A stretch of DNA of 17,676 nt from Victivallales bacterium. GTDB lineage: Bacteria > Verrucomicrobiota > Lentisphaeria > Victivallales > JAADHT01. Position 1 is the first letter of the stretch. Each line of letters begins with the position of its first letter. The stretch lies in the NCBI GenBank assembly GCA_016930955.1, contig JAFGFR010000001.1:1-17676 (forward strand), in the 5' to 3' direction. Shown here one piece after another: positions 7,644 through 14,362 of the stretch. Both the position numbers and the translations under genes were made by a program. The notes below the pieces were generated by a model. The model searched no databases. It was not told the origin of the DNA and was given only the letters and a program-made list of their open reading frames with translations.

Positions 7644-7877
7644 ATGAGCGTGAACAGACACGGCTTCAAACGGAATACCTCGCGGACTTTCCTGATGGTT
7701 CTGGCGATTCTTGCAGTCGCCCTAGGTTTCCCGGCCACGGTTTCGCCTGGGGCGGTGCCGGTCACAGCTACCAAGGGAAACTGGTCTGGGAAATGTTGCC
7801 GGAGGACTGGAACCTGGATCTGTGAGAGTAACCGCATACGAAGGAGGCTGCAATGGTTATCCCGAGGGAAAGTATGA
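7644..7877 (+). pseudogene. Truncated or frameshifted gene for an exported protein
   Basis: A good GAGGTG site and a strong promoter precede an ATG. It encodes a basic N-region and a hydrophobic segment (SRTFLMVLAILAVALGFPA, about residues 13-31), a Sec-type signal or anchor. After about residue 45 the frame turns into a Cys/Arg-rich tail that looks like out-of-frame translation and stops at 7875-7877. More protein-like text continues in the two other frames: GKLVWEMLPEDWNLDL, then VRVTAYEGGCNGYPEGKYD. I infer small frameshifts and truncation, with the repeat pair at 7883-7951 at the broken end. I do not recognise the parent family. A genuine 77-residue product cannot be excluded. Confidence 0.45.
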
Positions 7878-8014
7878 CAAAAGAGCCAATTTCAAAACTC
7901 CGGAGCCAATTTCAAAACTACTCGTGGCCGCACGGCCTGCTGAAACTGGTGGCCTTCGGCTTCTTGCTGCTACCGGCTGCCGTTGTCGCGGAAGCGAACC
8001 GGAGGGTTGATTGA
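7853..8014 (+). CDS. Small ORF (53 aa) built from repeat sequence plus a hydrophobic tail
   Basis: This frame starts at an ATG five bases after AAGGAGG, the strongest ribosome binding site in the neighbourhood. It ends at TGA 8012-8014, one base before the ATG of the BioH-like gene, so translation could be coupled. Residues 11-16 (EPISKL) and 17-32 (RSQFQNYSWPHGLLKL) come from two tandem element ends. Residues 32-46 (LVAFGFLLLPAAVVA) form a hydrophobic helix with a signal-peptidase-like A-x-A end. It may be a real membrane peptide, a leader that couples translation to the next gene, or a by-product of insertion and deletion. No family is recognised. Confidence 0.4.
   Translation: MVIPRESMTKEPISKLRSQFQNYSWPHGLLKLVAFGFLLLPAAVVAEANRRVD
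7883..7951 (-). mobile_element. MITE-like element ends in tandem, copy 4
   Basis: Two direct copies of GAGCCAATTTCAAAACT start at 7883 and 7903, only 20 bp apart. The second continues ACTCGTGGCCGCACGGCCTG, matching the 'B' end of copies 1 and 3. A degraded inverse end (TGAAACTGG) near 7939-7947 makes the second unit about the same length as the 50-bp copy 3. The first unit is only a stub. The arrangement suggests one element inserted into, or recombined with, another. Confidence 0.7.
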
Positions 8015-8015
8015 T

Positions 8016-8711
8016 ATGAGCACGATATTGATTCCCGGCTGGGCCGTGCCGCTAGGTCTATATGATCCCTACAATTCCGACCGGATTGTTGACTTCGGTT
8101 TTTCCCAAGCCGACAAACACACTCTTGCGGTACCCGCTGAATTGCCGGACTTCTCATACACACCCGACGAGAGTGAAAAGGCATCAGGGGGAAATCTCGT
8201 CGTCGCGCATTCCCTCGGCGCCCTCGTGGCTTTGCGAATCTCGCAAGAGTTTTCAGACTTCGGGCGCTTCGTCGTCATTTCCGGATTCGCGAGGTTCACG
8301 AGTGCCGAGGGCTACGATCACGGCAAGCCAGACTCGGGCGTGGCCATGATGCTCGGAGCCTTACGTCTTTCCTCGGGGATGGTTTTGAGGAAGTTCTACG
8401 AGAACATGTGCCATCCGGCGGCCTTTGATATCCACCCTCCCGGCAAGCCTGATGTGCAGCGGCTTGCCGCCGGGCTCGAGCACTTGCGCAAGACCGACTT
8501 AAGAAGTTCATTGAAGGATATAGCCAACCCGTTCCTGGTGATCCATGGCGATTCCGACAGGATTGTATCGCCCCGCCTGGCTGAGTTCCTCGCCACCAAC
8601 ATACCGGGGGCAAAGCTCGAGATCATCCCCGGGGCAGGGCATGCACTCCCGTTCACTCATGCCGAAAAATGCTTGTCCCTGATCAATGAATTTCAGACAT
8701 CCCTGCCTTGA
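8016..8711 (+). CDS. BioH-like alpha/beta hydrolase
   Basis: The 231-residue protein has an intact alpha/beta-hydrolase catalytic triad: Ser66 in VVAHSLGA (an A-x-S-x-G elbow), Asp181 in HGDSDRIVSP, and His209 in GAGHALPF. The N-terminal ILIPGWA gives the oxyanion loop. The lid region, with GFARFTS...MVLRKFYENMCHP (90-134), and the short length resemble pimeloyl-ACP methyl-ester esterases (BioH type), which release pimeloyl-ACP in biotin synthesis. I chose the ATG at 8016 because GGAGGG precedes it at proper spacing and the protein N-terminus matches there. No other biotin gene is visible, so a different ester substrate remains possible. It is convergent with the next gene, 44 bp away. Confidence 0.65.
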   Translation: MSTILIPGWAVPLGLYDPYNSDRIVDFGFSQADKHTLAVPAELPDFSYTPDESEKASGGNLVVAHSLGALVALRISQEFSDFGRFVVISGFARFTSAEGYDHGKPDSGVAMMLGALRLSSGMVLRKFYENMCHPAAFDIHPPGKPDVQRLAAGLEHLRKTDLRSSLKDIANPFLVIHGDSDRIVSPRLAEFLATNIPGAKLEIIPGAGHALPFTHAEKCLSLINEFQTSLP

Positions 8712-8755
8712 TGAAGTTCAGATATCCTCACCTCCGGGAAGTTAAAGCGGCTCCA

Positions 8756-9742
8756 TCAAGGGTTAAGCGGAGCAAAGTCGTCGGTGATGATCCGTGCGCC
8801 GGATATCTGCATCTTCAACACCTCGTCAGGTATTCGGGTCGACATGAAGGGCTCGAGCTTGAAGTTCCACCGGTGCTCCCGGTCAAGCTCTTGCGCACGC
8901 CGCAGCATGCCATCGCCATCCAATGGGTTGTCGTTCGATGCCAGGACAATGAAATTCGTCTGCCCGGGAGAGATGAAGACGGCGACGTTGGGAAACACCT
9001 CCCTCACCGTCGCAAGCTGACTGTGCAAAAGCAACACGTCCCCGAAATTCGCGATATTCGCAACCATCACGCCTCGGGGGGCGAGGCATCTGGATATATT
9101 TTTGAAAAACTCGACCGTGGTCAGGTGGAAGGGTATCTCCTTGTGGTTGAACGCATCTATGAAGATTATGTCGAATGTCTCCTTCGAACGGTTGACAAAT
9201 ACCCTGCCGTCGGAGATCACCACGTCCATCCCGCCGTCCGCATGGAAGCCGAAAAACCTCTCCGATATGGGCTGAATCGCAGCGTCAAGCTCAACGACCG
9301 TCATACGCACATCAGAATTGACGCGCCTCATAAACATAGGCATTATCCCAGCACCCAGCCCGATGAAAAGCACTCTGCAAGGAGCAGCCTCAAATGCCGC
9401 AAGAGATAGAAACGAGAACTGCATGAACTTCGGATGGACCTCCTCGGGCGCTTCAAAACGGATATAACCCTGGGAACCCTTCCTGGGATTGAAGACGAGA
9501 TGTCTGAATCCGCTCTCGTCGTCCTCGACCGTTATGTCGAAATACTCGGTCTCCTGATGGTATACCACGTTAGAGTTAGGGGGTCGGGGAAGAAATACGC
9601 TCCACAAATGCTGCCAAAACGACACTTCCGGCATCTTGAACGGCTCGGCGGAGCCTTCGCCACCACCAGACAGGCATTGCGGCAGGCCCGTGGTGCATGC
9701 AAACAAAACTGAAACAAGCACCATCAGCTTCCTGAAACCCAC
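8756..9742 (-). CDS. Spermidine-synthase-fold protein with lipoprotein-type signal
   Basis: The C-terminal 270 residues follow the SpeE/PAPT Rossmann fold: VLFIGLGAG (124-132) is the nucleotide-binding loop, VVELD (149-153) the acidic residue after beta-2, ISDGRVFV (176-183), and DIIFIDAF (191-198). The family transfers aminopropyl groups or binds S-adenosylmethionine. Unusually, the N-terminus has a basic start, a hydrophobic run and LFAC, a plausible lipobox with Cys16, so the protein may be lipid-anchored outside the cytoplasmic membrane. I place the start at GTG 9742, which keeps the positive n-region and has AAAGG upstream. ATG 9724 and GTG 9763 (overlapping the upstream gene) are alternatives. 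Polyamine synthesis is not assured; many SpeE-like proteins have unknown roles. Confidence 0.65.
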   Translation of the reverse strand: MGFRKLMVLVSVLFACTTGLPQCLSGGGEGSAEPFKMPEVSFWQHLWSVFLPRPPNSNVVYHQETEYFDITVEDDESGFRHLVFNPRKGSQGYIRFEAPEEVHPKFMQFSFLSLAAFEAAPCRVLFIGLGAGIMPMFMRRVNSDVRMTVVELDAAIQPISERFFGFHADGGMDVVISDGRVFVNRSKETFDIIFIDAFNHKEIPFHLTTVEFFKNISRCLAPRGVMVANIANFGDVLLLHSQLATVREVFPNVAVFISPGQTNFIVLASNDNPLDGDGMLRRAQELDREHRWNFKLEPFMSTRIPDEVLKMQISGARIITDDFAPLNP

Positions 9743-9755
9743 GGCAAGCCGCCTT

Positions 9756-10802
9756 TCAGACACTCCGTCTTGAAGCAAGCTGCCTGATCGAGACAAGCAC
9801 TTCCGACCTGCCGCATTTGGCGAACACCGCCTCGAAGATGAGTGGCTCTGCATTTTCTTTCTCTATGTCGAATGATATGGTCTGCGGGTCTTTCGACCCG
9901 AGTGCCAGCTGAAGGGCCTGAAGGCATTTCTCCGCTGCATTCCCAGGCCACTGCAATATGGTCGAGCCGAGCATCTCACCGGGATTCATAAAGGGCTCGA
10001 AACCCAGAGGCTCCTTGATGTCAAGTATCTTGCCAGACTTGTCCAGCCTGAGCAGCATGTCGGGAATCGAGTCTATCATTGCCCGGATCTTGGTCTCGGT
10101 CCTCCTGGCATCGCTGGCAATCTTGAACCTCGCCCTCTCGGACTGCATATAGTTCTTGACGACATGGAATGACATCACCGATATGACGATCAGAATCAAA
10201 AAAGTCAGCAGCACCATGGCAGTCGACATGATATTCACCGAGCGGTAAACCTCGTCAAGGTATACTCCCGCCCCGACAACCCAGTCCCACTCACGGTAAC
10301 GCTTAACAAAACTCGTCTTGTCCTCAATGTCCCCCGGCGAGTCCTTAAGCTTCCACTTGTAGCTCACGAAATCACCCTCGCCTTCCCTCACGGCCTCGAT
10401 GAACTCCCGAATGAAGTACTTCCCATCGGCATCTCGCAACATGCCATGGTTGTGCCCCTCAAGCTCCGGGGAATAGGGGTTGACGATCACATTCCCCCTC
10501 ATGTCAATGATCCAGAAGTAGTTCTTCATGTCCGTGCCGAAGCGAAGGCCTCTGATATGCTCTCTGGCAAATTCCTGCGCCTGCCCCTTGGTGATGGTGC
10601 CAGACTCGGACAGGGAATTGTAGAAATCAAGGCATTGCCACGCTGTGACGACGATGTCCCTGACGGCGGCCTTCTCTTTTTCTATCTGGTTCCTGCGTAC
10701 CATCGGGATAATGACAAAAAACAACGCAGACACAAACACCGCCGCCGTGACGAAGAAAGGCAGGATCGTGCCGAAAACCATTCTGTTCCTCGCTCTCGTC
10801 AT
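9756..10802 (-). CDS. Membrane sensor: sCache_2 plus PAS, no output domain
   Basis: This 348-residue protein has a transmembrane helix at about 10-33 and a periplasmic single-cache domain at about 40-185. NYFWIIDMRGNVIVNPYSPELEGHN within 94-118 and EWDWVVGAGVYLDEV (171-185) are typical of sCache_2, which binds small carboxylates or similar ligands. A second helix lies at 195-213, then a short linker helix, then a PAS-like domain (238-340, AMIDSIPDMLLRLDKSGKIL). It ends there, with no histidine kinase, GGDEF or methyl-accepting region. It may be a truncated kinase or a sensor that signals through a partner. The start ATG has AGG upstream. Its end lies close to, or overlaps, the start of the lipoprotein-type SpeE-like gene, so the two are probably one operon. 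Confidence 0.75.
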   Translation of the reverse strand: MTRARNRMVFGTILPFFVTAAVFVSALFFVIIPMVRRNQIEKEKAAVRDIVVTAWQCLDFYNSLSESGTITKGQAQEFAREHIRGLRFGTDMKNYFWIIDMRGNVIVNPYSPELEGHNHGMLRDADGKYFIREFIEAVREGEGDFVSYKWKLKDSPGDIEDKTSFVKRYREWDWVVGAGVYLDEVYRSVNIMSTAMVLLTFLILIVISVMSFHVVKNYMQSERARFKIASDARRTETKIRAMIDSIPDMLLRLDKSGKILDIKEPLGFEPFMNPGEMLGSTILQWPGNAAEKCLQALQLALGSKDPQTISFDIEKENAEPLIFEAVFAKCGRSEVLVSIRQLASRRSV

Positions 10803-10833
10803 ATGAACCTAACTCCCTGGTTTGAAAACCCTT

Positions 10834-10898
10834 CCCCTCTTGGGGCGGCGACACGCTTCAGCACGACAACTGGCCTGATCTGCCGTTGCAGTGCTGAA
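10834..10898 (-). other. Inverted repeats between ilvC and the sensor gene
   Basis: The 117-bp gap downstream of ilvC contains TTCAGCAC (10857-10864) paired with GTGCTGAA (10891-10898), an 8-bp perfect inverted repeat with a 26-base loop. It also holds a small CCCC/GGGG hairpin (10834-10845) followed on the minus strand by a short T-run. Either could end the ilvC transcript, but neither is a classic strong terminator. Confidence 0.3.
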
Positions 10899-10919
10899 TA
10901 CCTGCCCACACGAACACTT

Positions 10920-11900
10920 CTAGCGCTCGAACATCTCGCGGATGCGCTTCCCCGTGACCTCGACCGGATGCTTGCCTAGCTCCTCACGCCTCTTAAGAAG
11001 ATTAGGAGCGCCGTTCTTGCTTTCAGCCAGCCATTCCTTCGCAAACTGACCGTTCTCGATAAGCTTCAGAGATTCCTTCATGCGCTCCTTCACATCAGGT
11101 GTGATGATCTTCGGGCCGTTGTAGTACTCGCCCCACTCCGCAGTGTTCGAAATCACAGCATTCATATTCTGGATGCCACCCTCGTAAATCAAGTCAACGA
11201 TTAGCTTAAGCTCGTGGACACACTCGAAATATGCCATCTCCGGCGGATAACCGGCCTCGACCAACACCTCGAACCCCGCCTTCATCAGGTCAACGCAGCC
11301 GCCGCAAAGCACGTTCTGCTCACCGAAGAGATCCTCGTAGGTCTCCTGCTCGAATGTGCACTCAAGGCAGCCAGCACGGGTGAACCCCATGGACTTCGCC
11401 ATCGCCAACGCGATCTCGAGAGCCCTCCCGCTGGCGTTGTTCCTCACGGCCACAAGCCCGGGGACTCCGAATCCCGCCAAGTATGCCTTGCGCTCTTCCG
11501 TCGCAGGACTCTTAGGCGCAACCATGATCACGTCAACATCATCGGGCGGGAGTATCTGCTTATACACTATGTTGAAGCCGTGCGAGCACGACAATGCCTT
11601 GCCGCCCTTCATGTGATGCTTGATGTCCTTCTCGTATACAGGCCCGTGGAACTCGTCGGGTAAAAGTATATGCACCACATCGGCCTTGGCCGCCGCGTCC
11701 GAGATGCTCATCACCTCGAAGCCGTCCGAAACGGCCTTGTCGTACGAGGGATCCTTGATCGAGCCTATGATCACATTCACACCCGAGTCACGCATGCACA
11801 GCGCCTGCGCAGAGCCCTGGCTCCCGTACCCGACAACAGCCACCGTCTTCCCCTTAAGGATCGCAACATCCGCATCCTTGTCATGTAGAATCTTGATCAT
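10920..11900 (-). CDS. ilvC: Ketol-acid reductoisomerase, short class I form
   Basis: The 326-residue enzyme makes 2,3-dihydroxy-isovalerate and its isoleucine-pathway analogue with NADPH. The Rossmann motif GYGSQGSAQAL lies at 24-34, the HGFN segment at 107-110, and VAPKSP at 127-132. The metal-binding ETYEDLFGEQ (186-195) carries Asp190 and Glu194, and HELKLIVDLIYEGG (229-242) carries a further acidic ligand. ISNTAEWGEY (250-259) is the substrate-binding end. The ATG at 11900 follows TATGGAGG at good spacing; the longer upstream frame is not homologous. Length matches class I enzymes. It appears monocistronic, with no ilvBN or leu genes beside it, and is preceded by a leader of about 140 bases. 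Confidence 0.95.
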   Translation of the reverse strand: MIKILHDKDADVAILKGKTVAVVGYGSQGSAQALCMRDSGVNVIIGSIKDPSYDKAVSDGFEVMSISDAAAKADVVHILLPDEFHGPVYEKDIKHHMKGGKALSCSHGFNIVYKQILPPDDVDVIMVAPKSPATEERKAYLAGFGVPGLVAVRNNASGRALEIALAMAKSMGFTRAGCLECTFEQETYEDLFGEQNVLCGGCVDLMKAGFEVLVEAGYPPEMAYFECVHELKLIVDLIYEGGIQNMNAVISNTAEWGEYYNGPKIITPDVKERMKESLKLIENGQFAKEWLAESKNGAPNLLKRREELGKHPVEVTGKRIREMFER

Positions 11901-12042
11901 GCCTAAACCTCCATAAATTGCCGACAATGATATCTTTAAGTATCCCCTCCAGCCCAGCCATTTCCATGGTCCAGCTGGACATGCCCTAACCTGCTCCCGC
12001 CGAGAGCCCCGAGTCCCCGGACAGGGCAAAAAATTGAGCCCT

Positions 12043-12070
12043 AACATAGAACTCCCCAGACATTTTGCAA
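12043..12070 (-). promoter_or_regulatory. Possible ilvC promoter
   Basis: On the minus strand TTGCAA (12065-12070) and TATGTT (12043-12048) are separated by 16 bp, upstream of ilvC. Transcription from here would give a leader of roughly 135 bases. I see no obvious leader peptide rich in branched-chain residues. Confidence 0.35.
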
Positions 12071-12113
12071 GCCGCATAGCAAAAAAAAACTCGAAAACCA
12101 CGGGAAATCACGC

Positions 12114-12141
12114 TTGCCTTTGGCATCCTTGTTGCTATCTT
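12114..12141 (+). promoter_or_regulatory. Likely promoter of tRNA-Ile2
   Basis: TTGCCT (12114-12119), a 16-bp spacer and TATCTT (12136-12141) lie 18 bp before the mature tRNA 5' end. The initiator tRNA promoter in this window has the same 16-bp spacing. Confidence 0.5.
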
Positions 12142-12159
12142 AACACCCCTCGGGCGACC

Positions 12160-12236
12160 GGGGCCGTAGCTCAGTCGGTTAGAGCAAGCGACTCATAATC
12201 GCTTGGTCGCAGGTTCGAGTCCTGCCGGCCCCACCA
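12160..12236 (+). tRNA. tRNA-Ile2 (CAT anticodon, lysidine type), 3' CCA encoded
   Basis: The cloverleaf is complete: acceptor GGGGCCG with CGGCCCC, D arm, anticodon stem AGCGA/TCGCT with loop CTCATAA, a variable loop, T arm GCAGG/CCTGC with TTCGAGT, and a genomic CCA. CAT could be Met or Ile2. G1-C72 pairing excludes an initiator, and the anticodon arm CGACTCATAATCGCT is the same as that of E. coli ileX. It would read AUA after the C34-to-lysidine change by TilS. Confidence 0.9.
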
Positions 12237-12553
12237 ACATGAAAAATCCCAGGCTCAAAATCCAGACAACGAAGTCCCAAACAAATGCAGAACCCCTACG
12301 GCATTGGCCACAAAAAAATGGCGGAAGCGGGGTCGAACCTATGATTTGACAACAAGCAAATCCGGGTTACGTTATTTCGCCGGTGTAAGAGTTTATTATC
12401 CCGGAGATGCAAAGTAAAGGCTACATTCAAGAGCGAAGTGCGACTTCATGTGGTTGATTAATATTTTCAATTGGTATATCGCTCAGGCGCGCGGCTTGTC
12501 CGCGTCGCCTGCGGCCAATGGTTGGAACTCCGTTTCTGTTTCTCCCGCAGGGG
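12237..12553. other. Gene-free stretch after tRNA-Ile2
   Basis: I see no supported gene in these 317 bases. Two items stand out. At 12319-12340 the minus strand ends GACCCCGCTTCCGCCA, which resembles the 3' end of a tRNA-Ser with its T-loop TTCGA, but the arms do not pair. At 12484-12511 there is a strong GC-rich hairpin (AGGCG...CGCCT around GCGG-CTTGT-CCGC). Confidence 0.5.
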
Positions 12554-12568
12554 CGCTGAGGCGTAGAG
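12554..12568 (+). repeat. Left inverted repeat of the GxxExxY cassette
   Basis: CGCTGAGGCGTAGAG here is the inverse of CTCTGCGCCTCCGCG at 12957-12971, with 13 of 15 bases identical. The two repeats bracket the GxxExxY gene closely, 3 bp from its stop and 1 bp from its start. Confidence 0.6.
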
Positions 12569-12571
12569 AAT

Positions 12572-12955
12572 TCATTCTTCAAGGCCGTTGGCACAACGGG
12601 TAATGCCGGTCTTCATCAGGTCTTCGCCAAAGTTCAACAGATACCCGAGTTTGCAACCCGTTAGTCGCAGGTGGGTCTGCACCTGCTTCTTGTGCGCAGC
12701 ACTCACGCGCTCCACGGACTTGAGTTCCAGGATCACCTTGCTCTCGACGATCAGGTCTGCCCGGAAACCCTCGTCAAACCTGATGCCCTTATACTGGATC
12801 GCCACAGGGATTTGACGCTCGGCCTTGAGCCCGCGCTCACCGAGTTCACGGGCCAGGATGACTTCGTAGACGGTTTCCGGTAGTCACGGCCCCAGTTCGC
12901 GATGCACAGCAATCGCCGCTTCGACCACCGTCGTTCCGATTTTGTTTTCCGTCAT
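12572..12955 (-). pseudogene. GxxExxY protein gene with one internal nonsense codon
   Basis: Read from ATG 12955, the frame gives MTENKIGTTVVEAAIAVHRELGP, then TGA (12884-12886, codon 24), then LPETVYEVILARELGERGLKAE and on to TGA at 12572. Together the 127 codons match the full length of GxxExxY proteins, which have a PD-(D/E)xK-like fold (FRADLIVESKVILELKSVE holds the D...ExK residues). The family reads L-G-P-G-L-x-E-x-x-Y at the stop, so a single GGA-to-TGA change destroyed the signature glycine. Other genes here end in TGA, so recoding is not suggested. A shorter product could start at 12805. The family's function is unknown. Confidence 0.8.
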
Positions 12956-12956
12956 C

Positions 12957-12971
12957 CTCTGCGCCTCCGCG
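12957..12971 (+). repeat. Right inverted repeat of the GxxExxY cassette
   Basis: CTCTGCGCCTCCGCG is the partner of 12554-12568. On the coding strand it ends with GGCGCAGAGG immediately before the ATG, so it also supplies the ribosome-binding region. Similar 'CTCTGCGnCTCnGCG' flanks often accompany this gene family in other genomes, as far as I recall. Confidence 0.55.
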
Positions 12972-13072
12972 CGAGTCATTTCCTTCACTGGTTCCAACTT
13001 TATCAATTGATCAAAATTATATTGCCGACAAGCTTTGCCAGAAAAATCATCTTCCCGGTTGTTTGGAGATTT

Positions 13073-13282
13073 TCAGTCTTTTTCCTCATCGGGAACAGAA
13101 CTTCCTGTTCCCCTGCAGTCCTCAGCCTCGTCGAGGAGCATCACAGGTATTCCTTCCCTGACCGGGTACCTACGTTTGCACTTTTTGCATTCGAGCTGGC
13201 TTGTCTCCTCGATTTCCCTCAGCTCGGACTTGTCCGCGGGGCATACCAGGATGTCCATAAGTTCCTTGCTTATCAACTTCAT
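13073..13282 (-). CDS. Trm112-like / YcaR-type small protein
   Basis: The 69-residue protein matches the Trm112 family. It has MKLISKELMDILVCPADK at the N-terminus, a central CKKCKRRYPVREGIPVML (32-49), and an acidic tail. Family members are small zinc-ribbon-like proteins; in eukaryotes and archaea Trm112 activates methyltransferases, and the bacterial role is unclear. The first Cys pair is reduced to one (CPAD instead of CPxC), a variation common in bacterial members. It follows the LRR gene by 47 bp on the same strand, so co-transcription is likely. GGTGAT precedes the ATG. Confidence 0.85.
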   Translation of the reverse strand: MKLISKELMDILVCPADKSELREIEETSQLECKKCKRRYPVREGIPVMLLDEAEDCRGTGSSVPDEEKD

Positions 13283-13329
13283 ATCACCATCCTTATCTTA
13301 GTTGTTTTTTTTACTGCATCGTGTTGTGT

Positions 13330-14265
13330 TCACTTGAATTTCAGCTCTTTCCAGAACTGGGATGCGGGCTTCTTTTTTTCAGACCATGTGAAGTCGATGA
13401 ACTCGATATCCTTGAATTTCTTCAGGAATTCGATATCCATATTCCTTGCCTGAAACGGCAAAGTGAGTTCCCTCAGGCCTGTGCATTTTTTCAGGGGCGA
13501 GATATCCTCGATAAAGATGCAGTTGTGTATGTTCAGATGGGTCAGGGGCATCTTCGCAACCGGGGCAATGTCCTTTATCTTGGTGTTGGACATCCCTAAC
13601 CAACTTAGTTTGAATTTCTTCACATCCTCCAGGTCTCTGACGTCGGTGCCATAAATCCCCAATCCGGTCAGCTTCAGGTTTTTTATAGGGCTAAGGTCCC
13701 ATAATGGGTTTCCCCCCAGATTCAGCTCTCGCAGGTCGCGCAACGCGGCCAGCGGGGCGATATTGATTAGGTTGCAGTACTCCAGATTTGCCTCGACGAT
13801 TCTGCCTTCCTCGACGACGAACCGGCCAGTCTCGGTGTATGCCGGATTGAGGGATTTGAGTGCCTTATGCACCTCGTTGGGAGTCTTGAGTCTTTTGAAC
13901 GAGCGGATTTGCTTTATTTCCACCGGCGGTGTTTCTGGCGGGGGAAGTGGTGCGGGCACGAAGCCGAAAGGGCCGCCGGCTAGAACTTCGGGGAACTCCT
14001 CTCGTATCTGGTCCATGGCCTCCTGCACCCTTGCCGCACCTTCCTCGTCGGTTTTTTTCAGGCGTTGTTTCCTCAGTTCATCGAGAGCGCCCATGGTCTC
14101 GTCGAGAATCTTCTTCTGGGATGCTTCGTGCGACTCGGCGAGCTTTGACATCCTGCCATTGAGGGAGCCCAGTACAGAGTCGATTTCCTTGTCGGCGGCA
14201 GAAATATCGGCAGCCATGAGGCAGCTTGCCGTGAATAACAGTGCAATTGCTTGGTTTCTCATCAT
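13330..14265 (-). CDS. Secreted leucine-rich-repeat protein with N-terminal coiled coil
   Basis: The 311-residue protein starts with a signal peptide (about 1-22, ending near SCLMAADISA). A charged helical region follows (25-92, likely coiled coil), then a proline-rich linker (104-115, PAPLPPPETPP), a short helical region, and four or five internalin-like repeats (158-285) with L-x-x-L-x-L-x-x-N and DISPL/DLSPI pieces. Such repeats mediate protein binding, and the protein is probably exported. I chose ATG 14265 (or 14262) over 14286 because the signal peptide begins there. No good Shine-Dalgarno is visible, and an element end lies 46 bp upstream at 14311-14362, so its own promoter may have been displaced. 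Confidence 0.75.
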   Translation of the reverse strand: MMRNQAIALLFTASCLMAADISAADKEIDSVLGSLNGRMSKLAESHEASQKKILDETMGALDELRKQRLKKTDEEGAARVQEAMDQIREEFPEVLAGGPFGFVPAPLPPPETPPVEIKQIRSFKRLKTPNEVHKALKSLNPAYTETGRFVVEEGRIVEANLEYCNLINIAPLAALRDLRELNLGGNPLWDLSPIKNLKLTGLGIYGTDVRDLEDVKKFKLSWLGMSNTKIKDIAPVAKMPLTHLNIHNCIFIEDISPLKKCTGLRELTLPFQARNMDIEFLKKFKDIEFIDFTWSEKKKPASQFWKELKFK

Positions 14266-14310
14266 ATGCTGGTTCTGCTGCCACAAGGGTTGGGGTCAGA
14301 TGCACGGCAT

Positions 14311-14362
14311 TTGCCGCACCTGCGCCCCCAACGCGGTTCACGCGGAGCTTTGAAACTGCCTC
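14311..14362 (-). mobile_element. MITE-like element, copy 5 (one end only)
   Basis: Read on the minus strand it begins GAGGCAGTTTCAAAGCT and continues CCGCGTGAACCGCGTTGGGG, the 'A' end of copies 1, 2 and 6, for about 52 bases. No partner end is found before the LRR gene, so it is a truncated and diverged copy. It lies between the LOG-family and LRR genes. Confidence 0.75.

Noticed and set aside
7853..8014. Type I toxin or bacteriocin peptide
   Set aside because: Length and hydrophobicity would allow it, but half of it is repeat sequence and no antitoxin RNA or export gene is nearby, so I did not assign a function.
8708..9409. 233-codon plus-strand ORF after the BioH-like gene
   Set aside because: Antisense of the spermidine-synthase-fold gene, which has a clear nucleotide-binding motif on the minus strand.
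11901..12101. N-terminal extension of ilvC to 12101
   Set aside because: The extra 67 residues have no KARI similarity; the ATG at 11900 has a good GGAGG site and matches the family start.
12572..12955. TGA read as glycine (alternative code)
   Set aside because: The fucosidase, BioH-like, apgM, GH57 and LRR genes all end in TGA at expected positions.
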